DNA of 64,000 nt from Scopulibacillus_A cellulosilyticus (lineage in GTDB: Bacteria > Bacillota > Bacilli > Bacillales > Sporolactobacillaceae): positions 73,074-137,073 of the forward strand of contig NZ_JBHTCO010000041.1 of NCBI RefSeq assembly GCF_042665295.1. The letters are read 5' to 3'. Made by a program: the position numbers and the translations under genes. Below, one piece after another: positions 43,110-51,805 of the stretch. A model generated the notes under the pieces. It searched no databases. It saw only the letters and a program-made list of their open reading frames with translations, and was not told the DNA's origin. Numbering within the stretch: the stretch's first letter is position 1; each line of letters opens with the position of its first letter.

Positions 43110-44035
43110 TCAGAACTCCCCCTTTTTAATTGAATTTGCTGTTTTAACAATGGTATATCTTCCAGATCACTTAAGCCCGCTCTAAATGCAGTCGAAGATC
43201 CGGCTGCCGTCGCACAGATTAAAGCCTCCTCTAAATTCTCTTTCTTCAATATCTTCCCAACAAATACAGCGAGCATCGTATCGCCGGCACAAGCCGTATT
43301 TACCACTTTTCCTTTCGGAGCCGTCGCAAACAATACATTTTCCTTGTCTACATACAACGCGCCTTTTTCACCGCGTGAAACCAAGATTCTTTCAGCGCCT
43401 TTATCTAACAAAGTTTTTGCGGCCATCACGAGTTCCTTTTTCGATTCCAGTTTCGGAATACCCAGGAGATGTGCCATTTCTTCATTATTTGGCTTAATCA
43501 AATAAGGACGATGGGGTAAACAATCCATTAATCTAGAAGAACTGATATCAAGAATGAGTGAAAACCCTTGTCTTTCTGATAACTTAGCAATCGTAACGAA
43601 AATGTTATCGCTTACACCTTTTGGTAAACTGCCAGAAACAAAGAGTATGTCTTGACTCGTTAGTTTTTTGATATGCTGAATAAGTGCCTCTTGAGCTTTT
43701 TGAGAAATTTCCGGTCCCCGATTGACAGCCTTATACTCCAACTGACCCGAGCGGATGAACGTATTGATTCGTGTAATCCCATCGACTTTGACAAAATTGA
43801 CACTTATTGAATTTTCGATTAATTGCTGCTCAATATATTCTCCTGTGAATCCGCCCAAAAATCCGGTAGCCGTGCTTTTGATGTCCATTTTCTTTAATAT
43901 AAACGAGATATTAATAGCCTTTCCATTCGCCTGGTAGTCTTCATAAATACTTCGATTGACATTAAAAGGCTCATATTGCTCGAACGCCATAAATAAGTCA
44001 ATGGCGGGGTTCATGGTACATGTGTAGATCATCAT
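43106..44035 (-). CDS. 1-Phosphofructokinase/tagatose-phosphate kinase (PfkB family)
   Basis: The 309-residue kinase has the PfkB/LacC-FruK signatures: TMNPAIDLF at the start, YQANGKAINIS, GFLGGFTGEYI, and the catalytic TACAGDTMLAVF near 248-259. It phosphorylates fructose 1-phosphate or tagatose 1-/6-phosphate to the bisphosphate. It is the first gene of the operon and shares a regulatory region with the divergent RpiR gene. Combined with LacD the product is likely tagatose 1,6-bisphosphate. Confidence 0.9.
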   Translation of the reverse strand: MMIYTCTMNPAIDLFMAFEQYEPFNVNRSIYEDYQANGKAINISFILKKMDIKSTATGFLGGFTGEYIEQQLIENSISVNFVKVDGITRINTFIRSGQLEYKAVNRGPEISQKAQEALIQHIKKLTSQDILFVSGSLPKGVSDNIFVTIAKLSERQGFSLILDISSSRLMDCLPHRPYLIKPNNEEMAHLLGIPKLESKKELVMAAKTLLDKGAERILVSRGEKGALYVDKENVLFATAPKGKVVNTACAGDTMLAVFVGKILKKENLEEALICATAAGSSTAFRAGLSDLEDIPLLKQQIQLKRGSSE

Positions 44036-44090
44036 ATCCCTTCTTTCTTTTCAACCCGAGACTATAGTATAATTGTGGCACATACATTCA

Positions 44091-44104
44091 TGTAAATGTT
44101 TACA
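44091..44104. promoter_or_regulatory. cre-like palindrome at the ketose operon promoter
   Basis: TGTAAATGTTTACA is a 14-bp near-palindrome one base off the CcpA cre consensus. It overlaps the -35 (TTTACA) of a minus-strand promoter whose -10 is TTATAC about 18 nt on. It could be a CcpA or RpiR-regulator site. Confidence 0.6.
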
Positions 44105-44151
44105 AAGTGCCCTTTTTAGGCTGTAAAAGTTTTCATTGTGGAGATGTTGGT

Positions 44152-44940
44152 ATGCCGGATACATTTTTAAATAGAGTTAAACAGCACTTTCATATTTTAA
44201 GTGAGTCGGAACGTTATTTGATTGAATATATCAAGCAGCATTTGGACACCATTCCGCAAATCTCCATTGTTAAGCTTAGTGAAAAAGCGAATGTGTCAAC
44301 GGCTACAATTGTTCGCACGATGCAAAAACTCGGATATGGCGGTTTTACTGCTTTTAAAATCCACTTAAAAGATGAGTTTGATTCTAACCCTAAATTTTCT
44401 ATTATTGAAAAAATTGATAAAGAGATTCGAGAAGCTATTTTAAAAAATGAGCAAGAGGTGACCAAAACGATTGAACTTCTTGATAGCGGGACGATTGAAG
44501 ATGCGCTTCAAAAGATCATTCATTCAAGGAAAATTGTGATTTTCGCCAGAGGATTTTCTGAACTGATCGCTAAAGAAATGATGATCAAATTTCAACTTTC
44601 AGGAAAATATTGCGAGCTGCACGATGATCCAAATATCATAAAAACTATAAGCAAAACCATTGATAAAAAAGATATTGTTATACTCGTCTCCTTAAACGGA
44701 AAAACACTGGAACTGGTCGAGGCCGCAAAAAATTGCCGGCAAAACGGAGTAAGTACGATCCTTCTGACAGCCAACCAAAACAGTCCGTTATATGATCTCA
44801 GCGAAATTTCCCTTGTTGGCTTTAAATCGGAAAAATCCTATTTTCCCGATTACGAAGTGCGCTCGCGTCTTCCCATACAAGTCATGGCCCGAGTCATTCT
44901 CGATGCCTATGCAATTCGAACGAAGGAAAGGTTGTTCTAA
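44152..44940 (+). CDS. MurR/RpiR-family transcriptional regulator
   Basis: The 262-residue protein has an N-terminal HTH (SESERYLIEYIKQHLDTIPQISIVKLSEKANVSTATIVRTMQKLGYGGFTAFK) and a SIS sugar-phosphate domain (IVIFARGFSELIAKEM, IVILVSLNGKTLELVEAAK). The ATG at 44152 follows GGAG about eight nt upstream; an earlier GTG at 44107 lacks support. It probably regulates the divergent ketose PTS/kinase/aldolase operon in response to a sugar phosphate. Confidence 0.92.
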   Translation: MPDTFLNRVKQHFHILSESERYLIEYIKQHLDTIPQISIVKLSEKANVSTATIVRTMQKLGYGGFTAFKIHLKDEFDSNPKFSIIEKIDKEIREAILKNEQEVTKTIELLDSGTIEDALQKIIHSRKIVIFARGFSELIAKEMMIKFQLSGKYCELHDDPNIIKTISKTIDKKDIVILVSLNGKTLELVEAAKNCRQNGVSTILLTANQNSPLYDLSEISLVGFKSEKSYFPDYEVRSRLPIQVMARVILDAYAIRTKERLF

Positions 44941-44946
44941 TCAATT

Positions 44947-44984
44947 AAAGAACTCTTGCGGAAAAAATTCCGCAAGAGTTCTTT
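44947..44984. terminator. Bidirectional terminator after the RpiR gene
   Basis: A perfect 17-bp stem (AAAGAACTCTTGCGGAA with its complement) around an AAAA loop. Confidence 0.88.
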
Positions 44985-44988
44985 AAAA

Positions 44989-45102
44989 TTGGGGGGATTT
45001 TGATAGGTAAGCTGCAAATAAGGCGGCAAGACATTCTTCCGCGTCACCAACAGTTGAAGTAATGACTGCAGCTCTGAAGGGACTCTTAGTTAGATAATAA
45101 AG
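44989..45102 (-). pseudogene. Coding remnant downstream of the carboxylesterase gene
   Basis: In the same frame as the esterase, after its stop, about 38 codons remain open and read TKSPFRAAVITSTVGDAEEC followed by LAALFAAYLSKSP before TAA near 44984-44989. The Ala-rich, protein-like composition suggests the tail of a lost gene. The family is not recognised. Confidence 0.3.
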
Positions 45103-45843
45103 TTATGACCTTTTAATAAACCGCAATGTCTCTTCAATTATCAATTCTTTATCATTATCCAAAGTCGCCACATGATAACTGTTATCCAATTGCACAAGCC
45201 GCTTTTGTCTGGACGATATATTATCAAAAATCATTTGCGAATTTCCAGGCGGGACAACATGATCCTCTGTTGATACAAAAATAAGCGCTGGACATTGGAT
45301 CTTATGAAGCCCATTCCTTACTTTCTCCATAAGCATTACAATTTCTTTTACCGATTTCACCGGTGTTTTGTCGTAAGCCAATTCTCTTACATACGGTTTT
45401 TTTATATCTGAACCGATAGCGTCCAGGAATCTTGTTTCTCTTTCATTTTGAAGCGCTGCCATGTCAGGAATATCGATTGCGGCATTAATAGGAATGATGG
45501 CTTGAATGTCCGGATGATTTTCAGCCATGTATAAAGTCAGTGTGCCGCCCATTGATAAGCCTGTGACAAAAATTGTTTGGCACCTTTCTTTTAACCATTG
45601 GTAGCCTTCTTCAACAGAAGCAATCCAGTCGGCGTATGTTGTTTGTTCCATTTCATAATAATGTGTACCATGTCCTTTCAATCGCGGTCCGCAAACCGTG
45701 TATCCCTCTTTCGCATACGCCTCCCCGAGATCACGCATACTTTGGGTTGAGCCGGTAAATCCGTGAATCACTAATATCCCAATATCATTTCCTTCAAAAT
45801 AAAAAGGTTCCGCTTCCTGTAATACAGGGTAAGTTTCAGCCAT
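45103..45843 (-). CDS. Carboxylesterase/monoacylglycerol lipase (Est30/YvaK-like)
   Basis: The 246-residue alpha/beta hydrolase has the oxyanion HGFTGS at 27-32, nucleophile S97 in GLSMGG, D194 in STEDHVVPP and H224 in NSYHVATLD. These are the triad positions of the small thermostable Est30-type carboxylesterases of Bacillus, which hydrolyse short- to medium-chain esters and monoacylglycerols. Single gene, near mprF but not overlapping it. Confidence 0.9.
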   Translation of the reverse strand: MAETYPVLQEAEPFYFEGNDIGILVIHGFTGSTQSMRDLGEAYAKEGYTVCGPRLKGHGTHYYEMEQTTYADWIASVEEGYQWLKERCQTIFVTGLSMGGTLTLYMAENHPDIQAIIPINAAIDIPDMAALQNERETRFLDAIGSDIKKPYVRELAYDKTPVKSVKEIVMLMEKVRNGLHKIQCPALIFVSTEDHVVPPGNSQMIFDNISSRQKRLVQLDNSYHVATLDNDKELIIEETLRFIKRS

Positions 45844-45910
45844 GATTATAACCGCCCTTCTTTTTTACTAATTGTAACATTATTCAAATAACTCTCGCTA
45901 CGCAAAAGAG

Positions 45911-45937
45911 AACCACATCCATTACTAAGATGTGGTT
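45911..45937 (-). terminator. Terminator overlapping the mprF stop codon
   Basis: AACCACATC pairs with GATGTGGTT; the 5' arm on the minus strand contains the last mprF codons, and CTCTTTT follows. Confidence 0.7.
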
Positions 45938-48474
45938 TTACCTTTTGGCCCTTTACCAATTAATCGGGTAACGATCAACATCGTCACTGGCAGTGAGCGG
46001 TTTTTCCTAAAAGCCAGATATTTGCCTTTCCAGATCGGCTGATATTTACCTTTAAACCTCCTTAATCCGCTGAAGCTGTACATATAATTGACATTGTTAA
46101 AGATAACAGCGGCTATACGCTCTGATAAAAAGGCATATTGTGATTGTCCGACATTAGACAATGGCGCCATGCCGGCATTAAAATACTGATAGCCTTCTTC
46201 TTTGGCCCATTGGAAGAGGTGAACAAACATGGCGTCCATGATCCCGCTCGGTGAATCCGGATAGTATCTCATTAAGTCTACCGAAATATATCCCTCTTGA
46301 TACATTGGCATTAAATTCATAAAGGCAACAATTTTCCCTTCACTGTCCGATAACGTCGCAATGTCAGCCCTTGATAGGTAAGATGAATCGAAATAGCCAA
46401 GTGAAAAACCTTTCTCATGTTGCTTGCCAAGCCATGCATCAGACACTTCCTTAATATCTTTAATAAAAGCTTCCGAAAATGGCGGTGAATGCAATTCAAA
46501 TACATAGCCTTCTCTCGTAAAACGGTTGAAAGTGGCTCTGAGCCCCGCCCGTTTTTTCCCTGATATTTTAAAGGTTTCAAGCGGTACGATAGCCTCCTCA
46601 CCGAGTTTAAAGAATCGGTATCCAAGGTCATGATAGAATGCCATATTTTCGCCGTCTATTTGATATAGGATGATCGTATAACCGTAATAATCGGCGGCGT
46701 CATGAAATTCCTGAAGTATTTTCCCGAAGGATTCAGGTTGTCCTGCAGGGTCACCCAAGACAATCAGTCTGTGACCAGACTTGGCAAACTGGAGCATAGC
46801 TTTATTGTCACTGCTAAAGAAAAACCGCTTATCCCCTAAATAACCTAAATGGCTTAAAGCATTCCCGCCGTTTTTCTCCAGAAAATCTTTAAGCTTTTCG
46901 AAGTCCGGGTCTTCTCCCGGGAGCCGATGATGAATTTTATTATAGGAAATCTCAAAAATCAATATATAAACAACTGCAAAAATCAGCGCACCCATGGCAA
47001 TCCCATAAAAAACGAAATTTAACTTATGGGGCTGATTTAATAACTCCAATACTAGAGAACTTGATTTTAAATAAACCGAGAGCGCCAGGATCGCTAAAAC
47101 AACAGTCCGGCCAATCGTCGCAAATGAAAATGGATAGCTTTCTCTTACAAAAGATGAACGCTTTAAAAACAGCCCAACTAAAACTAACAATATAATGAGA
47201 CTGACCAATAGGGAAATCGTAAAAATGCCAAGTATTGCGGTCAAAATAAGAATGATACTGACCATGTAGTAAACCCTTTTGGTCCGCATGTACATTTCAT
47301 GCACTAAAAATAACAGAATCAGACCGCAGCCAAATAAAAACATATAAAGGAAGAAGAATATCCTAAAATAGAGATGTGAACTGACCTCATATCTTAATAA
47401 AATAACGCCTATTGAAACACTGAAAAAGATCGTGCCGCTAATGCATATCATCATTAGCGGAAACGTTAAGTTCGCTAATTTTTGCAAGAATAGACGCTGT
47501 AATTTCCAAAGCACCCCCGTTGTTTCAACTGCCGGCATAAAAAGCTGATGATCCTCGACCTTCCTTTTAATTGTTTCAGACATCTCTAAGGCTGCAAAGA
47601 TAAGACCGACAATAAACGGGATAAAATAATAGACGAGCCGGTAAATTAACAACGCGGTCAAAACGGTCCCCTGATCTGCATGGAAGGCTTCGGCGCCTAT
47701 TAAAATCATTAAGTCGAATGAACCAAATCCGCCCGGGACTAAACTAATTAATCCCGCAACACCTGCAATGGTGAAAATACCCATTACATGAACAAAACTT
47801 AACGGGATATGAACAAGCTGAAATATCACAAACAAAACTAGTGCAGCAGCTGTCCATTCCGCTAAAGAAGTTATTGTAAACTGTGCCGATACTTTAAAGG
47901 AAATATTTTTAGACCTTTTTACAATCGAATAAATTAAATAAGCAGGCGCAATAAGAATCACGCCTATTACAGCTATCCACAGCCACGGTTGATTATGTAA
48001 AACGGCACGAACCGGAAATACATTAAATAAAACAAACCACAAGAGAATGGATAATCCGTTCATGACAGCAGGCGTCATCCAGGCAATGCTTTTAAGCAGT
48101 CCGCGCCCTTCTTCTACATGGTCCCTGTATAACATTGAGCGAAGACCAACACCTGCCAGGCCGCCAAAGCCGATGATATTGTTAAAAGAGTTGGCTACCC
48201 AGGAAACGCGAAATACTTTACTTAAGGGAATTTTAGCATCTAAAGAACGGGTTAAAAAATAGTCATAAAAGCACATGACAGAAACAGCTAATAAGCCGAC
48301 AATGACTGTTAAGATAAAACCTCCAGCATGCAGTTCTTTAATAGCAACAAAAGACTTCCTTATTGAAATATGGCTTAATTCCCTTTTCCCTTGGAAAAAA
48401 ATAAACAGAATCAGGAAAATAGGAAATATTATTTTAAAAATATTTGTTATCCGTTTCATTATACTGGAGGACAT
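45925..48474 (-). CDS. mprF: Phosphatidylglycerol lysyltransferase/flippase MprF
   Basis: The 849-residue protein has an N-terminal flippase part with about 14 membrane segments (including GLVSLVPGGFGSFDL-like AGLISLVPGGFGSFDLMIL) and a soluble C-terminal synthase domain (GDPAGQPESF, LRATFNRFTREGYVFEL, FMNLMPMYQEGYISVDLMRYYPDSPSGIMD). It transfers lysine from Lys-tRNA to phosphatidylglycerol and moves it outward, lowering sensitivity to cationic peptides. The ATG at 48474 with AAAGGA eight nt upstream gives a length close to B. subtilis MprF. Confidence 0.93.
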   Translation of the reverse strand: MSSSIMKRITNIFKIIFPIFLILFIFFQGKRELSHISIRKSFVAIKELHAGGFILTVIVGLLAVSVMCFYDYFLTRSLDAKIPLSKVFRVSWVANSFNNIIGFGGLAGVGLRSMLYRDHVEEGRGLLKSIAWMTPAVMNGLSILLWFVLFNVFPVRAVLHNQPWLWIAVIGVILIAPAYLIYSIVKRSKNISFKVSAQFTITSLAEWTAAALVLFVIFQLVHIPLSFVHVMGIFTIAGVAGLISLVPGGFGSFDLMILIGAEAFHADQGTVLTALLIYRLVYYFIPFIVGLIFAALEMSETIKRKVEDHQLFMPAVETTGVLWKLQRLFLQKLANLTFPLMMICISGTIFFSVSIGVILLRYEVSSHLYFRIFFFLYMFLFGCGLILLFLVHEMYMRTKRVYYMVSIILILTAILGIFTISLLVSLIILLVLVGLFLKRSSFVRESYPFSFATIGRTVVLAILALSVYLKSSSLVLELLNQPHKLNFVFYGIAMGALIFAVVYILIFEISYNKIHHRLPGEDPDFEKLKDFLEKNGGNALSHLGYLGDKRFFFSSDNKAMLQFAKSGHRLIVLGDPAGQPESFGKILQEFHDAADYYGYTIILYQIDGENMAFYHDLGYRFFKLGEEAIVPLETFKISGKKRAGLRATFNRFTREGYVFELHSPPFSEAFIKDIKEVSDAWLGKQHEKGFSLGYFDSSYLSRADIATLSDSEGKIVAFMNLMPMYQEGYISVDLMRYYPDSPSGIMDAMFVHLFQWAKEEGYQYFNAGMAPLSNVGQSQYAFLSERIAAVIFNNVNYMYSFSGLRRFKGKYQPIWKGKYLAFRKNRSLPVTMLIVTRLIGKGPKGKTTS

Positions 48475-48691
48475 CAATAACATCCTTTCCATCCAAAATG
48501 TGCTCAGAGAACAATCATAATCTATTTTGATTTGACAATGCAATATATGCCAGCCCTTTAAATAAATTATCGGTTTTTATACATATTTTAATAAGGCTGA
48601 TTTAGTATTTTGTCTATATTTTTCTCCATTGACAATATTTTACCCTTTTTAAAGCATACTAGAAAACAGCATTTAACAAAACTTTAACATG

Positions 48692-48721
48692 AAAAAGACA
48701 CCCGGAAACCAGGTGCTTGTC
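48692..48721 (-). terminator. Terminator of the symporter operon
   Basis: On the minus strand CACCTGG pairs with CCGGGTG, with GACA/TGTC extension, followed by TTTTT. Confidence 0.75.
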
Positions 48722-48741
48722 ATTTAATTCTTTTTTAATGA

Positions 48742-50214
48742 TCATGCATTTGTACTTACTTTGTCCTCTGTATTCACATTAACGGCTTTTTTTCGTGTAG
48801 CCACACTGACCGCCGCTGTTACAAATATATTAATAACTAATGCTATAACCCCTACATCAAAATCCTTTATCTGCTGCGGTAAGAAGGGCAATAACTTACC
48901 AACGGTTGTCCCTGTAATCGTAATATACGCAACAGTAACGACACCAGCTGCCACACCGACAAAAGCCCCTTGTTTCGTAACGGGGTTCCTTTTCCACAAA
49001 CTGCAGACTAGACTAGGGAACAGTTGTGTAACAAAACTATACCCCATCACTAGTAATGATGCGATTGTCTTTCCCCCATGGAACGTAAAGAAAAGGGCAA
49101 TGATCGCAACAACAACCATTAAAATACGCGTAATTCTTGTAAGCTGTTGATCTGTTGTTTTAGGTCTAAAGACTTTATATACATTCTTGGATAAAATCGT
49201 TGCCGAAGCCATTAATAACAAAGAACTTGGTACAAGGGCCGCCAAAGCTCCTGCTGCACCGATGACGCCGACAAACCAAGGAGAAAAGGCTCTTTTGGAA
49301 ATTTCAAACAGCGCCATATCAGTATCTTTAAGACCCGGAACTTTCATTGCCGCCGCAAAACCGATAAAAATAACAGACACTAAAATAATTTGATAGAGCG
49401 GCATAGCGATGGCATTTCTTCTTAAAGCACGTCCACTTTTTGAAGTGTATGCAGCGCTAAATGCATGGGGCCACATGTACGCACCTATTGTGAATAAAAC
49501 AAGCGTTGAAACAAACCATGATGGACTCAACCCTTGATGAGGTAAAGTTATAAACCCCGGCTTTGCGGTATGAATGGTCTCAAACATATTTTTGAAACCG
49601 CCAAAATAGTGTAATGGTAAATAAATTCCCATAAATATAATCACGATCAAAATAATGGCATCCTTTATGACTGACGTCCAAGCCGAACCATGAACTCCTG
49701 AAACCAGCACATAAAGAAGCGCAACGATCATCCCAATCCAAATCGCAACAGTCGGTGATATAACGCCGTAGGATGTTTCAGACACAATAATTCCTAATCC
49801 TTTTAATTGCAATACCAGATAAGGAATCATGGCGACAACGCCAACAATGCCTACTAGAACCCCTATGGCGTTACTGTTATATTTATGAGCAAAGAAATCC
49901 GATTGGGATAACAAACGATGTTGTTTAGCGTATTTCCAGATCGGCGGCAGTAGCCAATAAGAAACAACAAAGTAACCGGCATTAAAAACGTAATATGCTG
50001 GGCCACCTGAAGCGTATGCTAAACCGCTTCCTCCCAGAAATGTAAATGTCGTAAACGTTTCACCTGCCATGAGCAAGAAAACAAACAATGATCCAAGATT
50101 GCGTCCCCCGACTGCCCATTGTTCCAAATTCATATCCTTACCTTTACGGGCACGTACGCCTAAATAAATGGTTAATAGCAAGACAAGAAAAATGATAACA
50201 AGGGCAATATTCAT
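48742..50214 (-). CDS. Sodium:solute symporter (SSS family, YhjB-like)
   Basis: The 490-residue protein has about 13 membrane segments and SSS features: GGRNLGSLFVFLLMAGETFTTFTFLGGSGLAYASG, YPNWK-type WLLPPIWKYAKQ, and SFVTQLFPSLVCSLWKRNPV. These place it in the panF/YhjB group of sodium:solute carriers. Its start overlaps the end of a small DUF3311 protein gene, the same pair as B. subtilis yhjC-yhjB. Substrate not established; a M20 hydrolase gene directly upstream in the same operon hints at an acylated amino acid or peptide. Confidence 0.9.
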   Translation of the reverse strand: MNIALVIIFLVLLLTIYLGVRARKGKDMNLEQWAVGGRNLGSLFVFLLMAGETFTTFTFLGGSGLAYASGGPAYYVFNAGYFVVSYWLLPPIWKYAKQHRLLSQSDFFAHKYNSNAIGVLVGIVGVVAMIPYLVLQLKGLGIIVSETSYGVISPTVAIWIGMIVALLYVLVSGVHGSAWTSVIKDAIILIVIIFMGIYLPLHYFGGFKNMFETIHTAKPGFITLPHQGLSPSWFVSTLVLFTIGAYMWPHAFSAAYTSKSGRALRRNAIAMPLYQIILVSVIFIGFAAAMKVPGLKDTDMALFEISKRAFSPWFVGVIGAAGALAALVPSSLLLMASATILSKNVYKVFRPKTTDQQLTRITRILMVVVAIIALFFTFHGGKTIASLLVMGYSFVTQLFPSLVCSLWKRNPVTKQGAFVGVAAGVVTVAYITITGTTVGKLLPFLPQQIKDFDVGVIALVINIFVTAAVSVATRKKAVNVNTEDKVSTNA

Positions 50215-50408
50215 TCGTTCTCCTCACTCTCTTTATTTGCAGGATCAAATTTATAAATCACATACAAAAAGCCCGACGTTAATATAAGCCATAATATCAT
50301 CCAAAATAAAATGATAGGAATGCCGAGGATATACGGCTCTACCCGATTAATTACGATAAATGAACAAATAATTGGAATGAGACTTATTAAAAATAGAATT
50401 TTTCTCAT
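50211..50408 (-). CDS. DUF3311 small membrane protein (YhjC-like)
   Basis: The 65-residue protein has two membrane segments (ILFLISLIPIICSFIVINRV and LGIPIILFWMILWLILTSGFLYVIY), with a charged C-terminus. It matches the DUF3311 family that precedes SSS symporters. It overlaps the symporter gene by four bases (ATGA), and is probably an accessory subunit of the carrier. Confidence 0.85.
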   Translation of the reverse strand: MRKILFLISLIPIICSFIVINRVEPYILGIPIILFWMILWLILTSGFLYVIYKFDPANKESEENE

Positions 50409-50420
50409 TGTACAATTCCC

Positions 50421-51611
50421 CTATTCGTTTAAATTCATTTGAGGGCGCTTACTAATTGCGGAATCAAACTTTGTAACGATTTGAACAAAAAGCTCAATAG
50501 CCGTTGGAATTGTATCTTCATCAATATCGAATCTTGGATGATGATGGGGGTACGTACTTTTTTCGCCGCCCATTCCTACAAATAAATACGCTCCCTTTTG
50601 CTTTTCTAAATAGTAGGAAAAATCTTCGCTTGCCATCATTGGGCCCGTACGTTCGTAAACTGTTTCACCAAATGTTTTTATAATAATTTCTTTTGCATAT
50701 TCACTCATTTCTCTATCATTAACAACCGGAGGCGCTCCCCAGCCAAATTCTACAAAACCTGCTGCATCGTAACTTTGGCAGATCCCTTTAACAATTTTCT
50801 CCATTTCATGACTGATTGCACTTCTTGTTTCATTCGAAAAGCTTCGAATTGATCCGCCTATTGTCACCTTATCGGGAATAACGTTATAAGCATTGCCTGC
50901 TTCCATCTTTCCAATTGATACGACTGCTGGAAATAATGGATCTAACCGTCGGCTGACAATCGACTGCAGAGCAAGAATAATATGACCGGCGATATATGTC
51001 GGATCTACTGTGTCATGCGGCATGGAGCCATGGCCGCCCTTTCCCTGAATCGTAATGGTAAAATCATCAGCTGCTGACATTGCCATCCCGTGGCAAACGC
51101 CAACCTTGCCTTTTGGGAGACTCTGCATCAAGTGCAAGCCAAATACCGCATCTGCATGATCAACAACACCCTGCTTTACCAATGCCTCGGCACCGCTCGG
51201 AAAGTCTTCCTCTGATGATTGGAAAATGAATATAACATTGGGTTTGACTTCATCCCTATGTTCGCTTAACCATTTTGCCGTTGCCAGCATAATCGCTGTA
51301 TGTCCATCGTGACCGCACATGTGGGCGATACCCGGTCTTTTTGAAATATAACTTTTATCTCCCTCTTCTAAAATCGGCAAAGCATCAATATCCGCACGCA
51401 AAGCGACCGTTCCGGCATCCTCTGTTCCTTTAAGATAGCCTACGACACTTGGGGGTTCATAATCTAAAATATCAATATTTAAATCAGTTAAGCATTGTTT
51501 GATATATTGACAGGTTTCAAATTCTTTTCCAGATAACTCAGGGTATTGGTGCAAATGGCGACGATGTTTGATGGCCCAATCGGCTAATTCCGTTGATACT
51601 ACAGCACTCAT
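50421..51611 (-). CDS. M20D-family amidohydrolase (N-acyl-amino acid hydrolase type)
   Basis: The 396-residue protein has the M20D metal motif HMCGHDGHT at 97-105, DIDALPI near 74, FQSSEEDFPSGAEALV, and the dimerisation domain with GKGGHGSMPHDTVDP. Family members hydrolyse N-acyl amino acids, hippurate, or indole-amino-acid conjugates. It is the first gene of an operon with the DUF3311 protein and the SSS symporter (12 nt gap), suggesting import and hydrolysis of one compound. Confidence 0.9.
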   Translation of the reverse strand: MSAVVSTELADWAIKHRRHLHQYPELSGKEFETCQYIKQCLTDLNIDILDYEPPSVVGYLKGTEDAGTVALRADIDALPILEEGDKSYISKRPGIAHMCGHDGHTAIMLATAKWLSEHRDEVKPNVIFIFQSSEEDFPSGAEALVKQGVVDHADAVFGLHLMQSLPKGKVGVCHGMAMSAADDFTITIQGKGGHGSMPHDTVDPTYIAGHIILALQSIVSRRLDPLFPAVVSIGKMEAGNAYNVIPDKVTIGGSIRSFSNETRSAISHEMEKIVKGICQSYDAAGFVEFGWGAPPVVNDREMSEYAKEIIIKTFGETVYERTGPMMASEDFSYYLEKQKGAYLFVGMGGEKSTYPHHHPRFDIDEDTIPTAIELFVQIVTKFDSAISKRPQMNLNE

Positions 51612-51776
51612 TTTTGATAACCTCTTTCTTCATAAAATTAATTTCCACATTATGAAAATACTTTCTGATAACTCTCATATTAACATTAAATAACTTTCAA
51701 ATTATTTTGTCAACAAATTTTTACAATATTCGGAATGTGATAATTTTAATTCTCCTCCTTTTATTTGAGGGTAATG

Positions 51777-51799
51777 AAAAACCTGCCAATATTGGCAGG
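51777..51799 (-). terminator. Terminator of the helicase gene
   Basis: On the minus strand CCTGCCAATATTGGCAGG is followed by TTTTTC. The remaining gap 51612-51776 contains only the promoter region of the M20 hydrolase operon. Confidence 0.85.
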
Positions 51800-51805
51800 C
51801 ATCAT

